Source: Lentibacter sp. XHP0401 (lineage in GTDB: Bacteria; Pseudomonadota; Alphaproteobacteria; Rhodobacterales; Rhodobacteraceae). From it: a stretch of 64,000 nucleotides of DNA. Shown here one piece after another: positions 34,587 to 46,233 of this stretch; positions within the stretch are counted from its first letter, which is position 1, and every line of letters begins with the position of its first letter. The DNA is taken from assembly GCF_025751535.1 (NCBI RefSeq), contig NZ_JAOWLC010000010.1, positions 62,001 to 126,000 on the forward strand. The letters run 5' to 3'. The position numbers and the translations under genes are program-made. The notes under the pieces were generated by a model. The model saw only the letters and a program-made list of their open reading frames with translations, had not been told where the DNA came from and searched no databases.

Positions 34587-35597
34587 ATGTCACTCACCAA
34601 AGAACCCAAACTCATCGCCGGCAATGCCAACATGCCCCTCGCCAAAGCCATCGCGCGCCGCATGTCGCTACATCGCGGTGTGAGCCAAGGGCTGGTCGAA
34701 GCACGGGTCGAGCGGTTCAACGACGGTGAAATCTTTGTCGAAGTATTTGACAATGTGCGCGGCGAGGACATGTTCATCATCCAGAGCACATCCAACCCCG
34801 CCAACGACAACCTAATGGAACTGCTCATCATGGCCGATGCTCTGCGCCGCTCCTCGGCCCAGCGGATTACGGCGGTCATTCCCTATTTCGGCTATGCCCG
34901 TCAGGACCGCCGCTCAAAGGCCCGCACCCCCATTTCAGCCAAGCTCGTGGCCAACATGCTTGTCGGTACAGGCATCGAGCGGGTTCTGACAATGGACCTT
35001 CACGCCGCCCAAATTCAGGGCTTTTTCGATATCCCCGTAGACAACCTCTACGCATCGCCCATCTTCGCGCTCGACATCAAGCACCAGTTTAAAGATGATC
35101 TCGACGATATCATGGTTGTTTCCCCCGATGTTGGCGGTGTGGCCCGCGCCCGCGAGCTTGCCAAACGGATCAATGCCCCGCTTTCCATCGTGGACAAGCG
35201 CCGCGAAAAGGCCGGGGAAGTTGCCGAGATGACAGTGATTGGCGATGTTTCCGGTAAGAAATGCTTCATCGTCGACGACATGGTCGACACAGCCGGCACA
35301 CTCTGCAAAGCGGCCGAAGTGCTGATGCAGAACGGAGCATCCGAAGTTCACGCCTACATCACACACGGCGTTCTCTCGGGCCCGGCCTGTGAGCGGATTT
35401 CCAAATCAGTCATGAAATCGCTCGTCATCACAGACACTATCTCCGCGTCGGAAGAAGCCAAGAAAACCCCGAACATCCGCGTTGTGCCGACCGCGCCGAT
35501 GTTTGCTCAGGCGATCCTCAATATCTGGAACGGAACCTCTGTCAGTTCTCTGTTTGATACCGAAATGCTTGAGCCGATTTACGAAGGTATGTTCTAA
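34587..35597 (+). CDS. prs: Ribose-phosphate pyrophosphokinase
   Basis: Makes PRPP from ribose 5-phosphate and ATP for nucleotide, histidine and tryptophan synthesis (cytosol). The protein contains [62 protein letters not shown] and the PRPP-binding loop [12 protein letters not shown]. Start 34587 ([13 protein letters not shown]) gives 336 aa and has GGGGA 9 nt upstream; the upstream ATG at 34557 is also in frame. A long open frame upstream is not coding. Confidence 0.96.
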   Translation: MSLTKEPKLIAGNANMPLAKAIARRMSLHRGVSQGLVEARVERFNDGEIFVEVFDNVRGEDMFIIQSTSNPANDNLMELLIMADALRRSSAQRITAVIPYFGYARQDRRSKARTPISAKLVANMLVGTGIERVLTMDLHAAQIQGFFDIPVDNLYASPIFALDIKHQFKDDLDDIMVVSPDVGGVARARELAKRINAPLSIVDKRREKAGEVAEMTVIGDVSGKKCFIVDDMVDTAGTLCKAAEVLMQNGASEVHAYITHGVLSGPACERISKSVMKSLVITDTISASEEAKKTPNIRVVPTAPMFAQAILNIWNGTSVSSLFDTEMLEPIYEGMF

Positions 35598-35608
35598 GGC
35601 GCCCGTAG

Positions 35609-35626
35609 GGTAGGTGCCAACCCACC
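35609..35626. repeat. Hairpin between convergent prs and lectin gene
   Basis: GGTAGGT-GCCA-ACCCACC forms a 7-bp stem with one mismatch, 12 nt after the prs stop. It is a degenerate relative of the GGTGGG/CCCACC hairpin after sucC. No U-run, so its role in termination is doubtful. Confidence 0.4.
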
Positions 35627-35638
35627 ACTCTCAATGCC

Positions 35639-35986
35639 TTAATAAAGCTCCCAGTCGTCTTCGCTCCGGACAGGTCCGATGGCCATCCAGCCCGCTCGAA
35701 TACGGGCGATCTTTGTGTCTCCCCAAGTGCGGAAGACAAGGTCAAATCCCGCTGCCGTTATGTTCTCGGCCTCGATATCTGCGCGCACATTTGTATCGCT
35801 GTCCACATCCCAAAGCGTCAGCGAACAATGTACACTGGGGCTGGCGTTAAACGCTTCGCGGAAAGTGATGGGCTTGCGCATCTCGCGGTTGCCCGAGCCC
35901 GTCCACATCTCGCCACCATCTTGAAAATGCTCAAAAATAACGTCATTGCCCTGCGTTATACCGATAGAGCCGGTAAATTTTTTCAT
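35639..35986 (-). CDS. H-type lectin domain protein
   Basis: A 115-aa protein consisting almost entirely of an H-type lectin domain, a carbohydrate-binding fold known from discoidin and snail agglutinins. ITFREAFNASPSVHCSLTLWD, ENITAAGFDLVFRTWGDTKI and ARIRAGWMAIGP are its characteristic segments. No signal peptide, membrane span or extra domain. AGGAA lies 5-9 nt before the ATG at 35986. The gene follows atpC on the same strand but beyond a strong terminator, so it should have its own promoter. Ligand unknown; predicted to bind GalNAc- or related glycans by family. Confidence 0.85.
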   Translation of the reverse strand: MKKFTGSIGITQGNDVIFEHFQDGGEMWTGSGNREMRKPITFREAFNASPSVHCSLTLWDVDSDTNVRADIEAENITAAGFDLVFRTWGDTKIARIRAGWMAIGPVRSEDDWELY

Positions 35987-36037
35987 GATGTTCCTGTCAG
36001 TTTCCAAAGCGTAAATCCAACACCAAAAACCATAGAC

Positions 36038-36073
36038 AAAAAAAATGCCCCAACTCTGAATGAGTTGAGGCAT
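36038..36073 (-). terminator. Intrinsic terminator of the atpHAGDC operon
   Basis: On the minus strand, ATGCCTCAACTC and GAGTTGGGGCAT form a 12-bp stem (36045-36073) with a 5-nt loop and one A-C mismatch, followed by eight U (36038-36045). It lies 27 nt after the atpC stop and upstream of the lectin start. Confidence 0.93.
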
Positions 36074-36100
36074 ATCACTTTTATTTAAGACTGCACAACG

Positions 36101-36496
36101 TCAGACCATGTTTTGCATAAGCTCTTCAAGGTCCGCCAGCAGAAGTTCGGCCATATCGCGGTTTTCAGGAACAGCATTCGCTGCCGCTTCTTTCGCCGCA
36201 GCCACAACGGGCTCCAGATCAGCCGCTTTGGCATCGGCCAAAGGAATGGCTTTCTCTGCCAAAACAGACAGCCCCTCGGGGTTGATCTCGGCAAAACCGC
36301 CAGTGACAGCATATGAGACATTGCCCTCAGGGCCGCTCACAGCCAGAACACCGGGCCGCAACGTGGTGATTACAGGCGCATGGTTCGGCATAGCCGTCAT
36401 TTGCCCGTCTGCACCCGGGATCTGCACCGATGTCACTTGCATGGAAGCAAGGTTGCGCTCGGGGCTTACCAGATCAAATTGCATTGTCTCGGCCAT
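36101..36496 (-). CDS. atpC: ATP synthase F1 epsilon subunit
   Basis: Central-stalk subunit that couples rotation to the F0 c-ring and regulates ATPase activity. It starts [20 protein letters not shown] and contains [21 protein letters not shown], typical of the beta-sandwich domain. The helical C-terminal domain is present. Length is 131 aa. Last gene of the F1 operon, 11 nt after atpD, with the terminator following. Confidence 0.96.
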   Translation of the reverse strand: MAETMQFDLVSPERNLASMQVTSVQIPGADGQMTAMPNHAPVITTLRPGVLAVSGPEGNVSYAVTGGFAEINPEGLSVLAEKAIPLADAKAADLEPVVAAAKEAAANAVPENRDMAELLLADLEELMQNMV

Positions 36497-36507
36497 TAGT
36501 GCCTCCT

Positions 36508-37932
<1,425 letters not shown>

Positions 37933-37950
37933 TTATTCGTCTCCGGTTTC

Positions 37951-38832
37951 TTAGAGCGCCTCAGCGCCCGAGATAATCTCGATAAGCTCGTTCGTAATCA
38001 CAGCCTGACGCGAGCGGTTATACTCAACAGTCAGATCGTCGATCATGTCGCCAGCGTTGCGGGTTGCGTTGTCCATAGCAGACATCCGCGCGCCTTGTTC
38101 GCTTGCGCCGTTTTCCAGCAGCGCCGCAAATATCTGCGTCGCAACACCGCGCGGCAAGAGGTCTGCCAGAATCTGGTCCTGGTCAGGCTCGTAGTCATAA
38201 TCCGCACTCACGCCAGCAGCATCGCCCTCTGGCGCGTCATAGCTGGCCGGAATGACCTGCAACGCTGTCGGGATCTGGCTGATAACAGACTGGAACTGGG
38301 CGTAAAAAATCGTCGCGACGTCGAACTCTCCCGCTTCAAAGCGCGAGAGAAGATCGGTCGCGATATCCTTGGCATTGTCATAGCCAAGTTTTTTCACTTC
38401 GCTCAGATCCACATGGGATACCATGTGAGACTGATAATCCCGCTTCAGCTGCTCGCGGCCTTTTTTGCCCACGGTCAGAATTTTCACGGTCTTGCCTTCG
38501 CCCAGAAGCTTCTGGGCCTGCTGCTTTGCAAGCTTCACGATGTTCGTGTTGAAGCCGCCGCAAAGCCCGCGCTCCGAGGTCATGACAACGAGCAGATGCA
38601 CCTTGTCGTCACCCGTGCCGCGCAGCAAAAGCGGCGCGCCGTCAGATGTTCCCACGGAAGCAGCCAACCCACCCAGAACCGCGTTAAAGCGCTCTGTATA
38701 GGGCCGTGAGGCTTCGGCAGCTTCCTGTGCCCGCCGCAGTTTTGCGGCGGCCACCATTTGCATGGCCTTCGTGATCTTACGGGTCGATTTGACCGACGAG
38801 ATCCGGTTCTTAAGGTCCTTGAGATTTGGCAT
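37951..38832 (-). CDS. atpG: ATP synthase F1 gamma subunit
   Basis: Rotor shaft of F1. It has the conserved N-terminal helix [24 protein letters not shown] (first 24 residues) and the C-terminal signature in [22 protein letters not shown]. Length 293 aa, normal. Fifteen nt separate it from atpA upstream. Confidence 0.98.
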   Translation of the reverse strand: MPNLKDLKNRISSVKSTRKITKAMQMVAAAKLRRAQEAAEASRPYTERFNAVLGGLAASVGTSDGAPLLLRGTGDDKVHLLVVMTSERGLCGGFNTNIVKLAKQQAQKLLGEGKTVKILTVGKKGREQLKRDYQSHMVSHVDLSEVKKLGYDNAKDIATDLLSRFEAGEFDVATIFYAQFQSVISQIPTALQVIPASYDAPEGDAAGVSADYDYEPDQDQILADLLPRGVATQIFAALLENGASEQGARMSAMDNATRNAGDMIDDLTVEYNRSRQAVITNELIEIISGAEAL

Positions 38833-38847
38833 TGCCCTATCTCCCCC

Positions 38848-40386
38848 TTATGCGAAGTCAGCGGCGAATGCGTCCAGCGCTGCTTTCAAACGGTCCGCGG
38901 CTTCGCCTTTGATCTTGGGATCGTCTTTGGTGATCCACTCGATGATATCAGCGTGCTTTGAGTGCAGGTGCTTGAGAAGCCCCGCTTCGAAGCGAGCCAC
39001 ATCGCTCACCGCAATTTTGTCGAGGTAGCCGTTTGTACCAGCAAAGATAACACAAACAATCTCGGCGTTCGTCAGCGGTGAATACTGCGGCTGCTTCATA
39101 AGCTCTGTAAGGCGTGCGCCACGGTTCAGAAGCTGCTGCGTTGCCGCATCAAGGTCCGAGCCGAACTGGGCAAAAGCCGCCATCTCGCGGTATTGAGCGA
39201 GTGAAAGCTTAACAGGGCCAGCCACTGAGGACATCGCCGATGTTTGCGCCGAAGAGCCAACCCGTGAAACCGAAAGACCTGTGTTCACAGCAGGGCGGAT
39301 GCCTTGGTAAAACAGTTCTGTCTCAAGGAAGATCTGGCCATCCGTAATCGAAATCACGTTGGTCGGAATAAACGCCGAAACGTCACCACCTTGGGTTTCA
39401 ATGATCGGCAGAGCTGTCAAAGAGCCCGAACCGTGATCGGCGTTGAGCTTGGATGAGCGCTCAAGCAGACGTGAGTGAAGATAGAAAACGTCACCAGGAT
39501 AAGCTTCGCGGCCGGGTGGACGACGGAGCAGAAGTGACATCTGGCGATAAGACACGGCTTGCTTTGAAAGGTCATCATATACGATGAGAGCGTGCTTGCC
39601 GTTGTCGCGGAAGTATTCCGCCATCGCTGTCGCCGCATAAGGCGCAAGGAACTGCAAAGGTGCAGGGTCCGATGCTGTCGCCGCAACAACGATTGAATAT
39701 TCAAGCGCGCCGCTTTCTTCGAGACGTTTCACCAACTGCGCAACAGTCGAGCGCTTCTGGCCGATCGCAACATAGACGCAATAAAGCTTCTTGCTTTCGT
39801 CGTCGCCTGCGGCTTCGTTGTATGACTTCTGGTTAAGGATCGCATCCAGAGCAACGGCAGTTTTGCCTGTCTGACGGTCACCAATGATCAACTCGCGCTG
39901 GCCACGGCCAATCGGGATCATCGCATCCACAGATTTGAGGCCTGTCGCCATCGGTTCGTGAACCGACTGACGCGGGATAATGCCCGGCGCCTTGCTGTCC
40001 GCGATTGCGCGGTTTTTCGTTTTGATCGGGCCTTTGCCGTCAATCGGGTTGCCGAGGCCGTCAACCACGCGCCCAAGAAGCTCGGGGCCTGCAGGAACGT
40101 CAACGATCGCCTTCGTGCGCTTGACTGTGTCACCTTCTTTGATGTCACGGTCGGAGCCGAAGATAACAACACCCACGTTGTCGGTTTCGAGGTTGAGGGC
40201 CATGCCCATGATCCCGCCAGGGAATTCAACCATCTCACCCGCCTGGATGTTGTCCAGACCATAAACGCGCGCGATACCATCGCCTACGCTGAGAACTTGC
40301 CCGACTTCAGCAACTTCGGCTTCTTTACCGAAGTTCTTGATCTGGTCTTTCAGGATCGCAGAAATTTCTGCTGCTTGGATACCCAT
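38848..40386 (-). CDS. atpA: ATP synthase F1 alpha subunit
   Basis: Non-catalytic nucleotide-binding subunit of F1. It begins [20 protein letters not shown], has the P-loop [18 protein letters not shown] and the signature [13 protein letters not shown]. Length 512 aa. The ATG follows immediately on the atpH stop (TAA ATG). The order delta-alpha-gamma-beta-epsilon without F0 genes is normal for Rhodobacterales, where F0 lies elsewhere. Confidence 0.99.
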   Translation of the reverse strand: MGIQAAEISAILKDQIKNFGKEAEVAEVGQVLSVGDGIARVYGLDNIQAGEMVEFPGGIMGMALNLETDNVGVVIFGSDRDIKEGDTVKRTKAIVDVPAGPELLGRVVDGLGNPIDGKGPIKTKNRAIADSKAPGIIPRQSVHEPMATGLKSVDAMIPIGRGQRELIIGDRQTGKTAVALDAILNQKSYNEAAGDDESKKLYCVYVAIGQKRSTVAQLVKRLEESGALEYSIVVAATASDPAPLQFLAPYAATAMAEYFRDNGKHALIVYDDLSKQAVSYRQMSLLLRRPPGREAYPGDVFYLHSRLLERSSKLNADHGSGSLTALPIIETQGGDVSAFIPTNVISITDGQIFLETELFYQGIRPAVNTGLSVSRVGSSAQTSAMSSVAGPVKLSLAQYREMAAFAQFGSDLDAATQQLLNRGARLTELMKQPQYSPLTNAEIVCVIFAGTNGYLDKIAVSDVARFEAGLLKHLHSKHADIIEWITKDDPKIKGEAADRLKAALDAFAADFA

Positions 40387-40947
40387 TTATCCGACCTCTT
40401 TCATTGAATTCTGGAGGGAGCTGAACTTCGAGCGGATCGACGTGTCGATCATTTTCGAGCCCACCTTAACGACAAGACCGCCAATGAGGCTTTCATCAAC
40501 GGTCGCATTGATAGTTACAGTCTTACCGAAACGCTCTTTCAGCGTCTTGGCAAGCTTGTCCGATTGTGCCTTTGTCAGAGCTTTTGCGCTCACAACTTCG
40601 GCAGCGACTTCACCCTTATCTTCCGCAATCGCCGCGCGCAGGGCACGCACCAACTGTGGCAAGACAAACAAACGGCGCTTGGAAGCCATAAGGCTCAGCG
40701 TGTTTGCAATCATGGGAGAAAGTTTCATCTTCTTGGCGAGAGCCGCGATAGCAGCCCCCTGCTCGTCCCGGCTGTAGACCGGACTCATGATGAGATTGTT
40801 AAAATCAGCGCTGTCAGCCAGCACCTCTTCCAAGCTGTCAAGGTCACCCTCAACGGCTTTGAGCTTTTTCGTTTCCTTGGCCAAAGAGAATACGGCCGTG
40901 GCATAGCGCGCAGCAATGCCGGAAGATATCGAAGCTGGTTCGGACAC
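40387..40947 (-). CDS. atpH: ATP synthase F1 delta subunit
   Basis: Peripheral-stalk subunit joining F1 to F0. The GTG at 40947 is taken as start: it begins [23 protein letters not shown], gives the normal 186 aa, and has GGGTGG a few nt upstream. The open frame to 41010 adds an unlikely charged extension. The C-terminal [23 protein letters not shown]-type segment (here [20 protein letters not shown]) is the family signature. First gene of the F1 operon. Confidence 0.95.
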   Translation of the reverse strand: MSEPASISSGIAARYATAVFSLAKETKKLKAVEGDLDSLEEVLADSADFNNLIMSPVYSRDEQGAAIAALAKKMKLSPMIANTLSLMASKRRLFVLPQLVRALRAAIAEDKGEVAAEVVSAKALTKAQSDKLAKTLKERFGKTVTINATVDESLIGGLVVKVGSKMIDTSIRSKFSSLQNSMKEVG

Positions 40948-41027
40948 GTCCACCCTTTCGATTTTCTGGCCCCGTGCTCTGCAATGCGCCGACTTATGCG
41001 CATAGCTCACTTGGGGGCGTTTTCACC

Positions 41028-41039
41028 CTGAGAATTCTC
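41028..41039. promoter_or_regulatory. Perfect 12-bp palindrome upstream of atpH
   Basis: TGAGAATTCTCA, 81 nt before the atpH GTG. Perfect two-fold symmetry without a loop points to a dimeric DNA-binding protein rather than an RNA hairpin. The binder is unknown. Confidence 0.45.
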
Positions 41040-41062
41040 AAAGCAGCTAAATCGAGGCGGGT

Positions 41063-41096
41063 GTAGCAGAGCATTCCGGTTGCGGCAACCTGCTAC
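41063..41096 (-). promoter_or_regulatory. Nested hairpin in the atpH leader region
   Basis: GTAGCA (41063-41068) pairs with TGCTAC (41091-41096), and inside it GGTTG (41078-41082) pairs with CAACC (41086-41090) around a 3-nt loop, with a 9-nt bulge on one side. On the minus-strand transcript this would be a compact stem with one asymmetric bulge. Confidence 0.45.
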
Positions 41097-41251
41097 AGCA
41101 TTTTTCGACATGGCCTAAAATCAATACTTTACAACAGCTTAGCCAAAGTGCGACGGATTGCGCGCCCAAATACCAGCTTTTCGATCACGTTTTTCGTGAT
41201 TCACCTCGCAAAAGTTAACGCTATCAAGGCAGAATCCCCCCAAAAGGGGCG

Positions 41252-41992
41252 TTACGCAGGCAGCCCGTCCGGCACAGGCTGGATCACATATGAAGGCTTG
41301 CGCACGCGCTGCCCAAGCCCGGGCCGCTTTGGTGCGGGGATCTGCTTGGTCACTTCAACCATCAACACGCCACCCCCTGCAACAAGCGGCATTCCATGGC
41401 CGAGTTTTTCCCAGAAACCGGCAGTCTTGCGCCAGAAGCGGCGCTCGCTCGGGGGCTGGTAAAGCGCGGTCTGGCTGTGCTCGGTCTTAAAGCCCCACAG
41501 CTTGAGCTGTTTGTCCAGCTGGCCCATCGTAAAGGGCCGCCCGAAGCCGAATGGCGTGCGGTCATTGCGGCTCCACAGCCCTGCGCGGTTCGGCACAATA
41601 AAAAGCGCCCGCCCGCCGGGGCCAAGCACACGGTAGCATTCTTCCAGCACGGCCTCGGACCACTCGCTGGTTTCCAGCCCGTGCATCACAACAAGCTTGT
41701 CCACATGCCCCGTTTCAATCGGCCAGTGGGTCTCTTCACAAAGCACACTCACATTGGGCTGCCCCGCAGGCCAAGGCATAACCCCCTGTGGCCCGGGCAT
41801 CAGGCAGGTCACCCGCCTCGCCTGTTTCAGATAAGGCCGCAGAAGCGGCGCAGCAAAACCGAATCCCAGCACCGTCTGGCCCTTGGCTTCCGGCCATATC
41901 TCGAGCATTTGGTCACGGATGACCTTCTGCGCCGCGCGGCCCAGTGTGCTGCGGTAATAGAAGTTTCGCAGATCTTTCACATCAAGATGCAT
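41252..41992 (-). CDS. SAM-dependent methyltransferase (class I-like)
   Basis: Predicted cytosolic methyltransferase, 246 aa. [21 protein letters not shown] is a divergent motif [21 protein letters not shown] resembles the motif II/post II region and [20 protein letters not shown] is motif III. The N-terminus [20 protein letters not shown] is characteristic of a group found beside gloB in Rhodobacterales. Substrate unknown. The ATG at 41992 is preferred to a GTG at 42001. Divergent from gloB across 61 bp. Confidence 0.85.
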   Translation of the reverse strand: MHLDVKDLRNFYYRSTLGRAAQKVIRDQMLEIWPEAKGQTVLGFGFAAPLLRPYLKQARRVTCLMPGPQGVMPWPAGQPNVSVLCEETHWPIETGHVDKLVVMHGLETSEWSEAVLEECYRVLGPGGRALFIVPNRAGLWSRNDRTPFGFGRPFTMGQLDKQLKLWGFKTEHSQTALYQPPSERRFWRKTAGFWEKLGHGMPLVAGGGVLMVEVTKQIPAPKRPGLGQRVRKPSYVIQPVPDGLPA

Positions 41993-42053
41993 GGACGCCA
42001 CCGCTTTGATCAGTCAGTCTAATGCCAACATAACCATGATCAAAGGAAAAGCC

Positions 42054-42776
42054 ATGCCTCTTGAGCTTGTTACCATTCCCTGCCTATCCGACAACTACGC
42101 TTTCCTGCTGGTGAACGATCAGGGCGAAGCCGCCCTTGTCGATGCGCCCGAGGCTGCGCCCGTCAATGCCGAACTTGCCAAGCGTGGCCTCACACTCACA
42201 ACCGTGCTGCTCACCCATCACCACGATGATCACATTCAAGGCCTCGCAGGCCTCAACACAGCGCCCGTCCAGCGCGTGATCGGCGCGGCGGCAGACGCCC
42301 ACCGCCTCCCGCCTCTCACAGAAAAGGTGAGCGAAGGCGACCACATCACTGTGCTTGGGGAAGACGTCGTCATCTTCGATGTCTCGGGCCACACCGTCGG
42401 CCACATCGCCTTTCACTTCCCCGCCTCCGGCTATGTCTTCACGGGTGACAGCCTCATGGCCTTTGGTTGCGGACGCCTCTTTGAAGGCACACCCGGGCAG
42501 ATGTATCAAAGCCTTTCAAAGCTTGCCGCCCTGCCCGATGACACGCTTGTCTGTTCGGGCCATGAATACACTGCCGCCAACGGACGCTTTGCCGTCACCA
42601 TGGCTCCGAATGACCCGGCGGTAGCTGCCCGCAACGCCGAAACAGACCGCCTCCGCAGCGCAGGCGCGTTCACGGTGCCCTCGACACTGGCTCTAGAGAA
42701 AGCAACAAACCCCTTCCTGCGCGCACCGGATTGCGCCAGCTTCACCAAACTACGCATCGCAAAGGACCGTTTTTAA
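42054..42776 (+). CDS. gloB: Hydroxyacylglutathione hydrolase (glyoxalase II)
   Basis: Hydrolyses S-lactoylglutathione to lactate and glutathione (methylglyoxal detoxification). Metallo-beta-lactamase fold with LLTHHHDDHIQGLAGL (THxHxDH), GHTVGHIAFHF, FTGDSLMAFGCGRLFEG and CSGHEYTAANGRFA metal ligands. Length 240 aa; the start at 42054 has AAAGGA about 8 nt upstream. The final SFTKLRIAKDRF tail is typical of the family. Confidence 0.96.
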   Translation: MPLELVTIPCLSDNYAFLLVNDQGEAALVDAPEAAPVNAELAKRGLTLTTVLLTHHHDDHIQGLAGLNTAPVQRVIGAAADAHRLPPLTEKVSEGDHITVLGEDVVIFDVSGHTVGHIAFHFPASGYVFTGDSLMAFGCGRLFEGTPGQMYQSLSKLAALPDDTLVCSGHEYTAANGRFAVTMAPNDPAVAARNAETDRLRSAGAFTVPSTLALEKATNPFLRAPDCASFTKLRIAKDRF

Positions 42777-42778
42777 GC

Positions 42779-42816
42779 GTATCACCGCAACGTGACACGA
42801 AATGTGATACTATTTT
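42779..42816 (+). terminator. Possible terminator after gloB
   Basis: GTATCAC (42779-42785) and GTGATAC (42804-42810) form a 7-bp stem with an 18-nt loop, followed by TATTTTT. The stem is short and AT-rich, so strength is doubtful. It lies 2 nt after the gloB stop. Confidence 0.5.
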
Positions 42817-42933
42817 TCAAGAAAAGCCTTGAAGCTGGGGCAATATCGACCAAACTTTAACCTAATAAAGCGAAGGTTCCGTATAAAGCCTCAGAGACGT
42901 TGGTGAACTCAAGTCAAAAGGAGCACGAGAGCA

Positions 42934-45255
42934 GTGCCATCATTTTCAAACACACTCGAGCAAGCCATCCATGCCGCGCTGGCCACAGCCAATTCCAAGC
43001 GCCATGAGTTTGCCACGCTCGAACACCTGCTGCTCGCCCTTCTGGACGAGCCTGACGCCGTGCGCGTTCTCAAAGCCTGCTCGGTTGATCCTGAGGATCT
43101 GCGCCAAACCCTGATGGAATTCATCGACGAAGACCTGAGCAACCTTGTGACCGATATCGAAGGCTCCGAGGCCGTGCCGACAGCCGCCTTCCAGCGCGTC
43201 ATCCAGCGCGCGGCCATTCATGTGCAAAGCTCCGGCCGCACCGAAGTGACGGGCGCAAACGTCCTCGTTGCCATCTTTGCGGAGCGCGAGAGCAACGCCG
43301 CCTACTTCCTGCAAGAACAAGAAATGACCCGCTATGACGCGGTCAATTTCATCGCCCATGGCGTCGCCAAAGACCCCGCTTTTGGGGAGGCCCGCCCACT
43401 TACAGGTGCAGAAGACGAGCAAACACATCAATCTGCCCCTGAGGCCGAAGCAGGTGAAGAAAGCGCGCTCAGCAAATACTGCGTCGATCTCAACGCAAAA
43501 GCGCGCAAAGGCGAAATTGATCCGCTCATCGGCCGCGACTCTGAGGTCGAGCGCTGTATTCAGGTGCTTTGCCGCCGCCGCAAGAACAACCCGCTCCTTG
43601 TGGGTGATCCCGGTGTCGGCAAAACAGCCATCGCAGAGGGGCTCGCCAACCAGATCGTAAAGGGGGAAACCCCCGAAATCCTCGCCAACACGACGATCTA
43701 CTCGCTCGATATGGGCGCCCTCCTCGCCGGCACACGCTACCGTGGCGATTTTGAGGAGCGCCTCAAAGCTGTCGTGAAAGAGCTCGAAGAGCATGACGAT
43801 GCTGTGCTCTTCATCGACGAAATTCACACTGTCATCGGCGCAGGTGCCACATCAGGCGGCGCGATGGATGCTTCCAATCTGCTCAAACCCGCCCTCGCGG
43901 GCGGCAAGCTGCGCACCATGGGCTCCACTACCTACAAAGAGTTCCGCCAGCATTTCGAGAAAGACCGCGCCCTTGCGCGCCGGTTCCAGAAGATCGACGT
44001 GAACGAGCCATCTGTCGAGGATGCCGTCAAAATCCTGCGTGGCATCAAGCCCTATTTCGAGGAGCACCACGGCGTCAAATACACCAATGACGCGATCAAA
44101 ACTTCAGTGGAACTGGCCGCGCGCTACATCAATGATCGTAAACTGCCCGACAGCGCGATTGACGTGATCGACGAGGCAGGCGCAGCCCAGCACCTGCTCA
44201 AATCGGCCAAGCGCCGCAAAACCATCGGCACAAAAGAGGTAGAGGCTGTTGTCGCCAAAATCGCGCGCATCCCGCCAAAGAATGTCTCCAAAGACGATGG
44301 CGCCGTGCTCAAAGACCTCGAAAAATCGCTCAAGCGCGTGGTCTTTGGCCAGGATCAGGCCATTACCGCACTGTCCTCCGCGATCAAACTTTCACGCGCT
44401 GGTCTGCGCGAACCGGAAAAGCCCATCGGCAACTACCTCTTCGCAGGGCCAACAGGTGTGGGCAAAACCGAAGTCGCCAAACAACTCGCCGATGTGCTCG
44501 GCGTGGAGCTTCTGCGCTTTGATATGTCCGAATACATGGAGAAACACGCCGTCTCCCGCCTCATTGGCGCCCCTCCCGGCTATGTCGGCTTCGATCAGGG
44601 CGGCCTTCTCACCGATGGCGTTGATCAACATCCGCACTGCGTCCTCTTGCTTGACGAGATGGAAAAAGCCCATCCCGATGTTTACAACATCCTCTTGCAA
44701 GTCATGGACAACGGCGAGCTCACCGACCACAACGGGCGCACTGTCAGCTTCCGCAATGTCGTTCTGATCATGACATCCAACGCAGGCGCCTCCGAGCAAG
44801 CCAAAGAGGCTGTCGGCTTTGGCCGCGACCGCCGCACAGGAGAAGACACTGCCGCGATCGAGCGCACCTTCACGCCCGAGTTCCGCAACCGCCTCGATGC
44901 GGTGATCAGCTTCGCACCGCTCGGCAAAGAAGTGATCCTGCAAGTTGTCGAAAAGTTCGTGCTCCAGCTTGAGGCCCAGCTGATGGACCGCAACGTGACG
45001 TTTGAGCTCACACGGGCTGCCGCCGAATGGCTTGCCGACAAGGGCTATGACGACAAGATGGGCGCCCGCCCCCTTGGCCGTGTCATTCAGGAGTATATCA
45101 AGAAACCGCTGGCCGAGGAGCTGCTCTTTGGCAAACTTGCCAAAGGTGGTATCGTCAAGGTCGGCATCAAGGATGGCAAGATCGACCTACGCCTTGAAGG
45201 CCCCGACAGGCCACGCCTCTCAGGCTCCAAGCCGCCGCTTCTCACGGCTGAATAA
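42934..45255 (+). CDS. clpA: ATP-dependent Clp protease ATP-binding subunit ClpA
   Basis: AAA+ unfoldase of the ClpAP protease (773 aa). An N-terminal Clp repeat domain (about 1-145) is followed by AAA module 1 with [16 protein letters not shown] and AAA module 2 with [16 protein letters not shown], then a C-terminal D2-small domain. The start is GTG, with AAAGGAG 11-17 nt upstream. ClpS is not encoded upstream as in many relatives: the 157-bp gap holds no ORF for it. The M23 peptidase gene starts 3 nt after the stop. Confidence 0.97.
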   Translation: MPSFSNTLEQAIHAALATANSKRHEFATLEHLLLALLDEPDAVRVLKACSVDPEDLRQTLMEFIDEDLSNLVTDIEGSEAVPTAAFQRVIQRAAIHVQSSGRTEVTGANVLVAIFAERESNAAYFLQEQEMTRYDAVNFIAHGVAKDPAFGEARPLTGAEDEQTHQSAPEAEAGEESALSKYCVDLNAKARKGEIDPLIGRDSEVERCIQVLCRRRKNNPLLVGDPGVGKTAIAEGLANQIVKGETPEILANTTIYSLDMGALLAGTRYRGDFEERLKAVVKELEEHDDAVLFIDEIHTVIGAGATSGGAMDASNLLKPALAGGKLRTMGSTTYKEFRQHFEKDRALARRFQKIDVNEPSVEDAVKILRGIKPYFEEHHGVKYTNDAIKTSVELAARYINDRKLPDSAIDVIDEAGAAQHLLKSAKRRKTIGTKEVEAVVAKIARIPPKNVSKDDGAVLKDLEKSLKRVVFGQDQAITALSSAIKLSRAGLREPEKPIGNYLFAGPTGVGKTEVAKQLADVLGVELLRFDMSEYMEKHAVSRLIGAPPGYVGFDQGGLLTDGVDQHPHCVLLLDEMEKAHPDVYNILLQVMDNGELTDHNGRTVSFRNVVLIMTSNAGASEQAKEAVGFGRDRRTGEDTAAIERTFTPEFRNRLDAVISFAPLGKEVILQVVEKFVLQLEAQLMDRNVTFELTRAAAEWLADKGYDDKMGARPLGRVIQEYIKKPLAEELLFGKLAKGGIVKVGIKDGKIDLRLEGPDRPRLSGSKPPLLTAE

Positions 45256-45258
45256 CCC

Positions 45259-46233
45259 ATGTGGCGGCGCGGTTCTCTTGTAGGCCTCGCCGCCTTTTTT
45301 GCATCCTCGGCCATGGCGGAGCCTCCGCGCTTTATCCAGCCGCTCGACTGCACCCTTGGCGAAACCTGCTATATTCAAAACTATGTCGATACCCTCGCCG
45401 CCGAGGGGCGCATCGCCGATTATGCCTGCGGCACACTCAGCTACGATGGCCACAAAGGCACCGACTTTGCCCTGCGCACCCGCGCTGAGATGGAGGCTGG
45501 TGTCACTGTCCTCGCCGCCGCCGCAGGCGTTGTGCGCGGGACACGCGACGAGATGCCCGACACGGGCCTCACCGCCGAAACCGAAGCGAATATTCAGACC
45601 CGCGAGTGCGGCAATGGTCTCGTGATTGATCATGGCGATGGCTGGGTCAGCCAGTATTGTCACATGAAGCTCGGTTCAATTTCAGTGACCAAAGGCCAAA
45701 GCGTCAGCGCGGGTGACCCGCTCGGTCAAGTCGGCCTTTCGGGGCGCACCGAATTTCCACATCTGCACTTCACCGTGCGGCAGCGCGAGCGGGTGATTGA
45801 TCCGTTTGATCCCTTCGAGGCCGCCACCTGCGGCGCTGCCGATGAAACCCTCTGGGCCGAGCCACCCGCCTATCAAGCCGGTGGTCTCATCGGAATAGGC
45901 TTCGCCAGTGCTGTGCCCGAATTTAGCGCTGTAAAAGCAGGCACAGCCCATGCCGCCACCCTTAGGCCCGAAGCACCTGCCCTCGTCCTCTGGGGCTACA
46001 CATTCGGAACCCGCGAGGACGATATTATCCGCCTTGAGATCGACGGCCCCGAGGGCTTCCGCTTTGCGCACGATAGCCGCCTCGAAAAAACCCAAGCTCT
46101 CGGCTTTCGCGCCGCAGGCAAGAAACTCACCCAGTCTGTGTGGCCCCAAGGCACATATCAGGGCCAGGTAACGCTTATACGCAAGGGGCAGGAGCTTGGA
46201 CGCGAAGCGATCACTCTTAGCATTGCGCCCTAA
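45259..46233 (+). CDS. M23-family metallopeptidase, secreted
   Basis: Predicted periplasmic peptidoglycan endopeptidase or LytM-like regulator (324 aa). A signal peptide (GLAAFFASSAMA) precedes the M23 domain. The zinc site is SYDGHKGTDFAL (HxxxD) together with FPHLHFTVRQ (HxH), and VIDHGDGWVSQYCHMKLGS lies between them. Because all zinc ligands are present, activity is expected. A beta-rich C-terminal extension of about 130 residues is unassigned. Translated 3 nt after clpA and overlapping the opposite methyltransferase gene by 4 nt. Confidence 0.92.
   Translation: MWRRGSLVGLAAFFASSAMAEPPRFIQPLDCTLGETCYIQNYVDTLAAEGRIADYACGTLSYDGHKGTDFALRTRAEMEAGVTVLAAAAGVVRGTRDEMPDTGLTAETEANIQTRECGNGLVIDHGDGWVSQYCHMKLGSISVTKGQSVSAGDPLGQVGLSGRTEFPHLHFTVRQRERVIDPFDPFEAATCGAADETLWAEPPAYQAGGLIGIGFASAVPEFSAVKAGTAHAATLRPEAPALVLWGYTFGTREDDIIRLEIDGPEGFRFAHDSRLEKTQALGFRAAGKKLTQSVWPQGTYQGQVTLIRKGQELGREAITLSIAP

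Larger units (their letters stand above)
40948..41251. other. 304-bp leader/intergenic region upstream of the F1 operon
   Basis: No gene is supported here. It contains the TGAGAATTCTCA palindrome (41028-41039), a nested dyad at 41063-41096 and AT-rich sequence further upstream, so it probably holds the atp promoter and a leader of about 100 nt or more. The promoter itself could not be placed with confidence. Confidence 0.6.

Noticed and set aside
36045-36073. Upstream extension of the lectin gene to an ATG at 36073
   Set aside because: That ATG lies in the atp terminator hairpin; the ATG at 35986 has an SD and begins the lectin domain.
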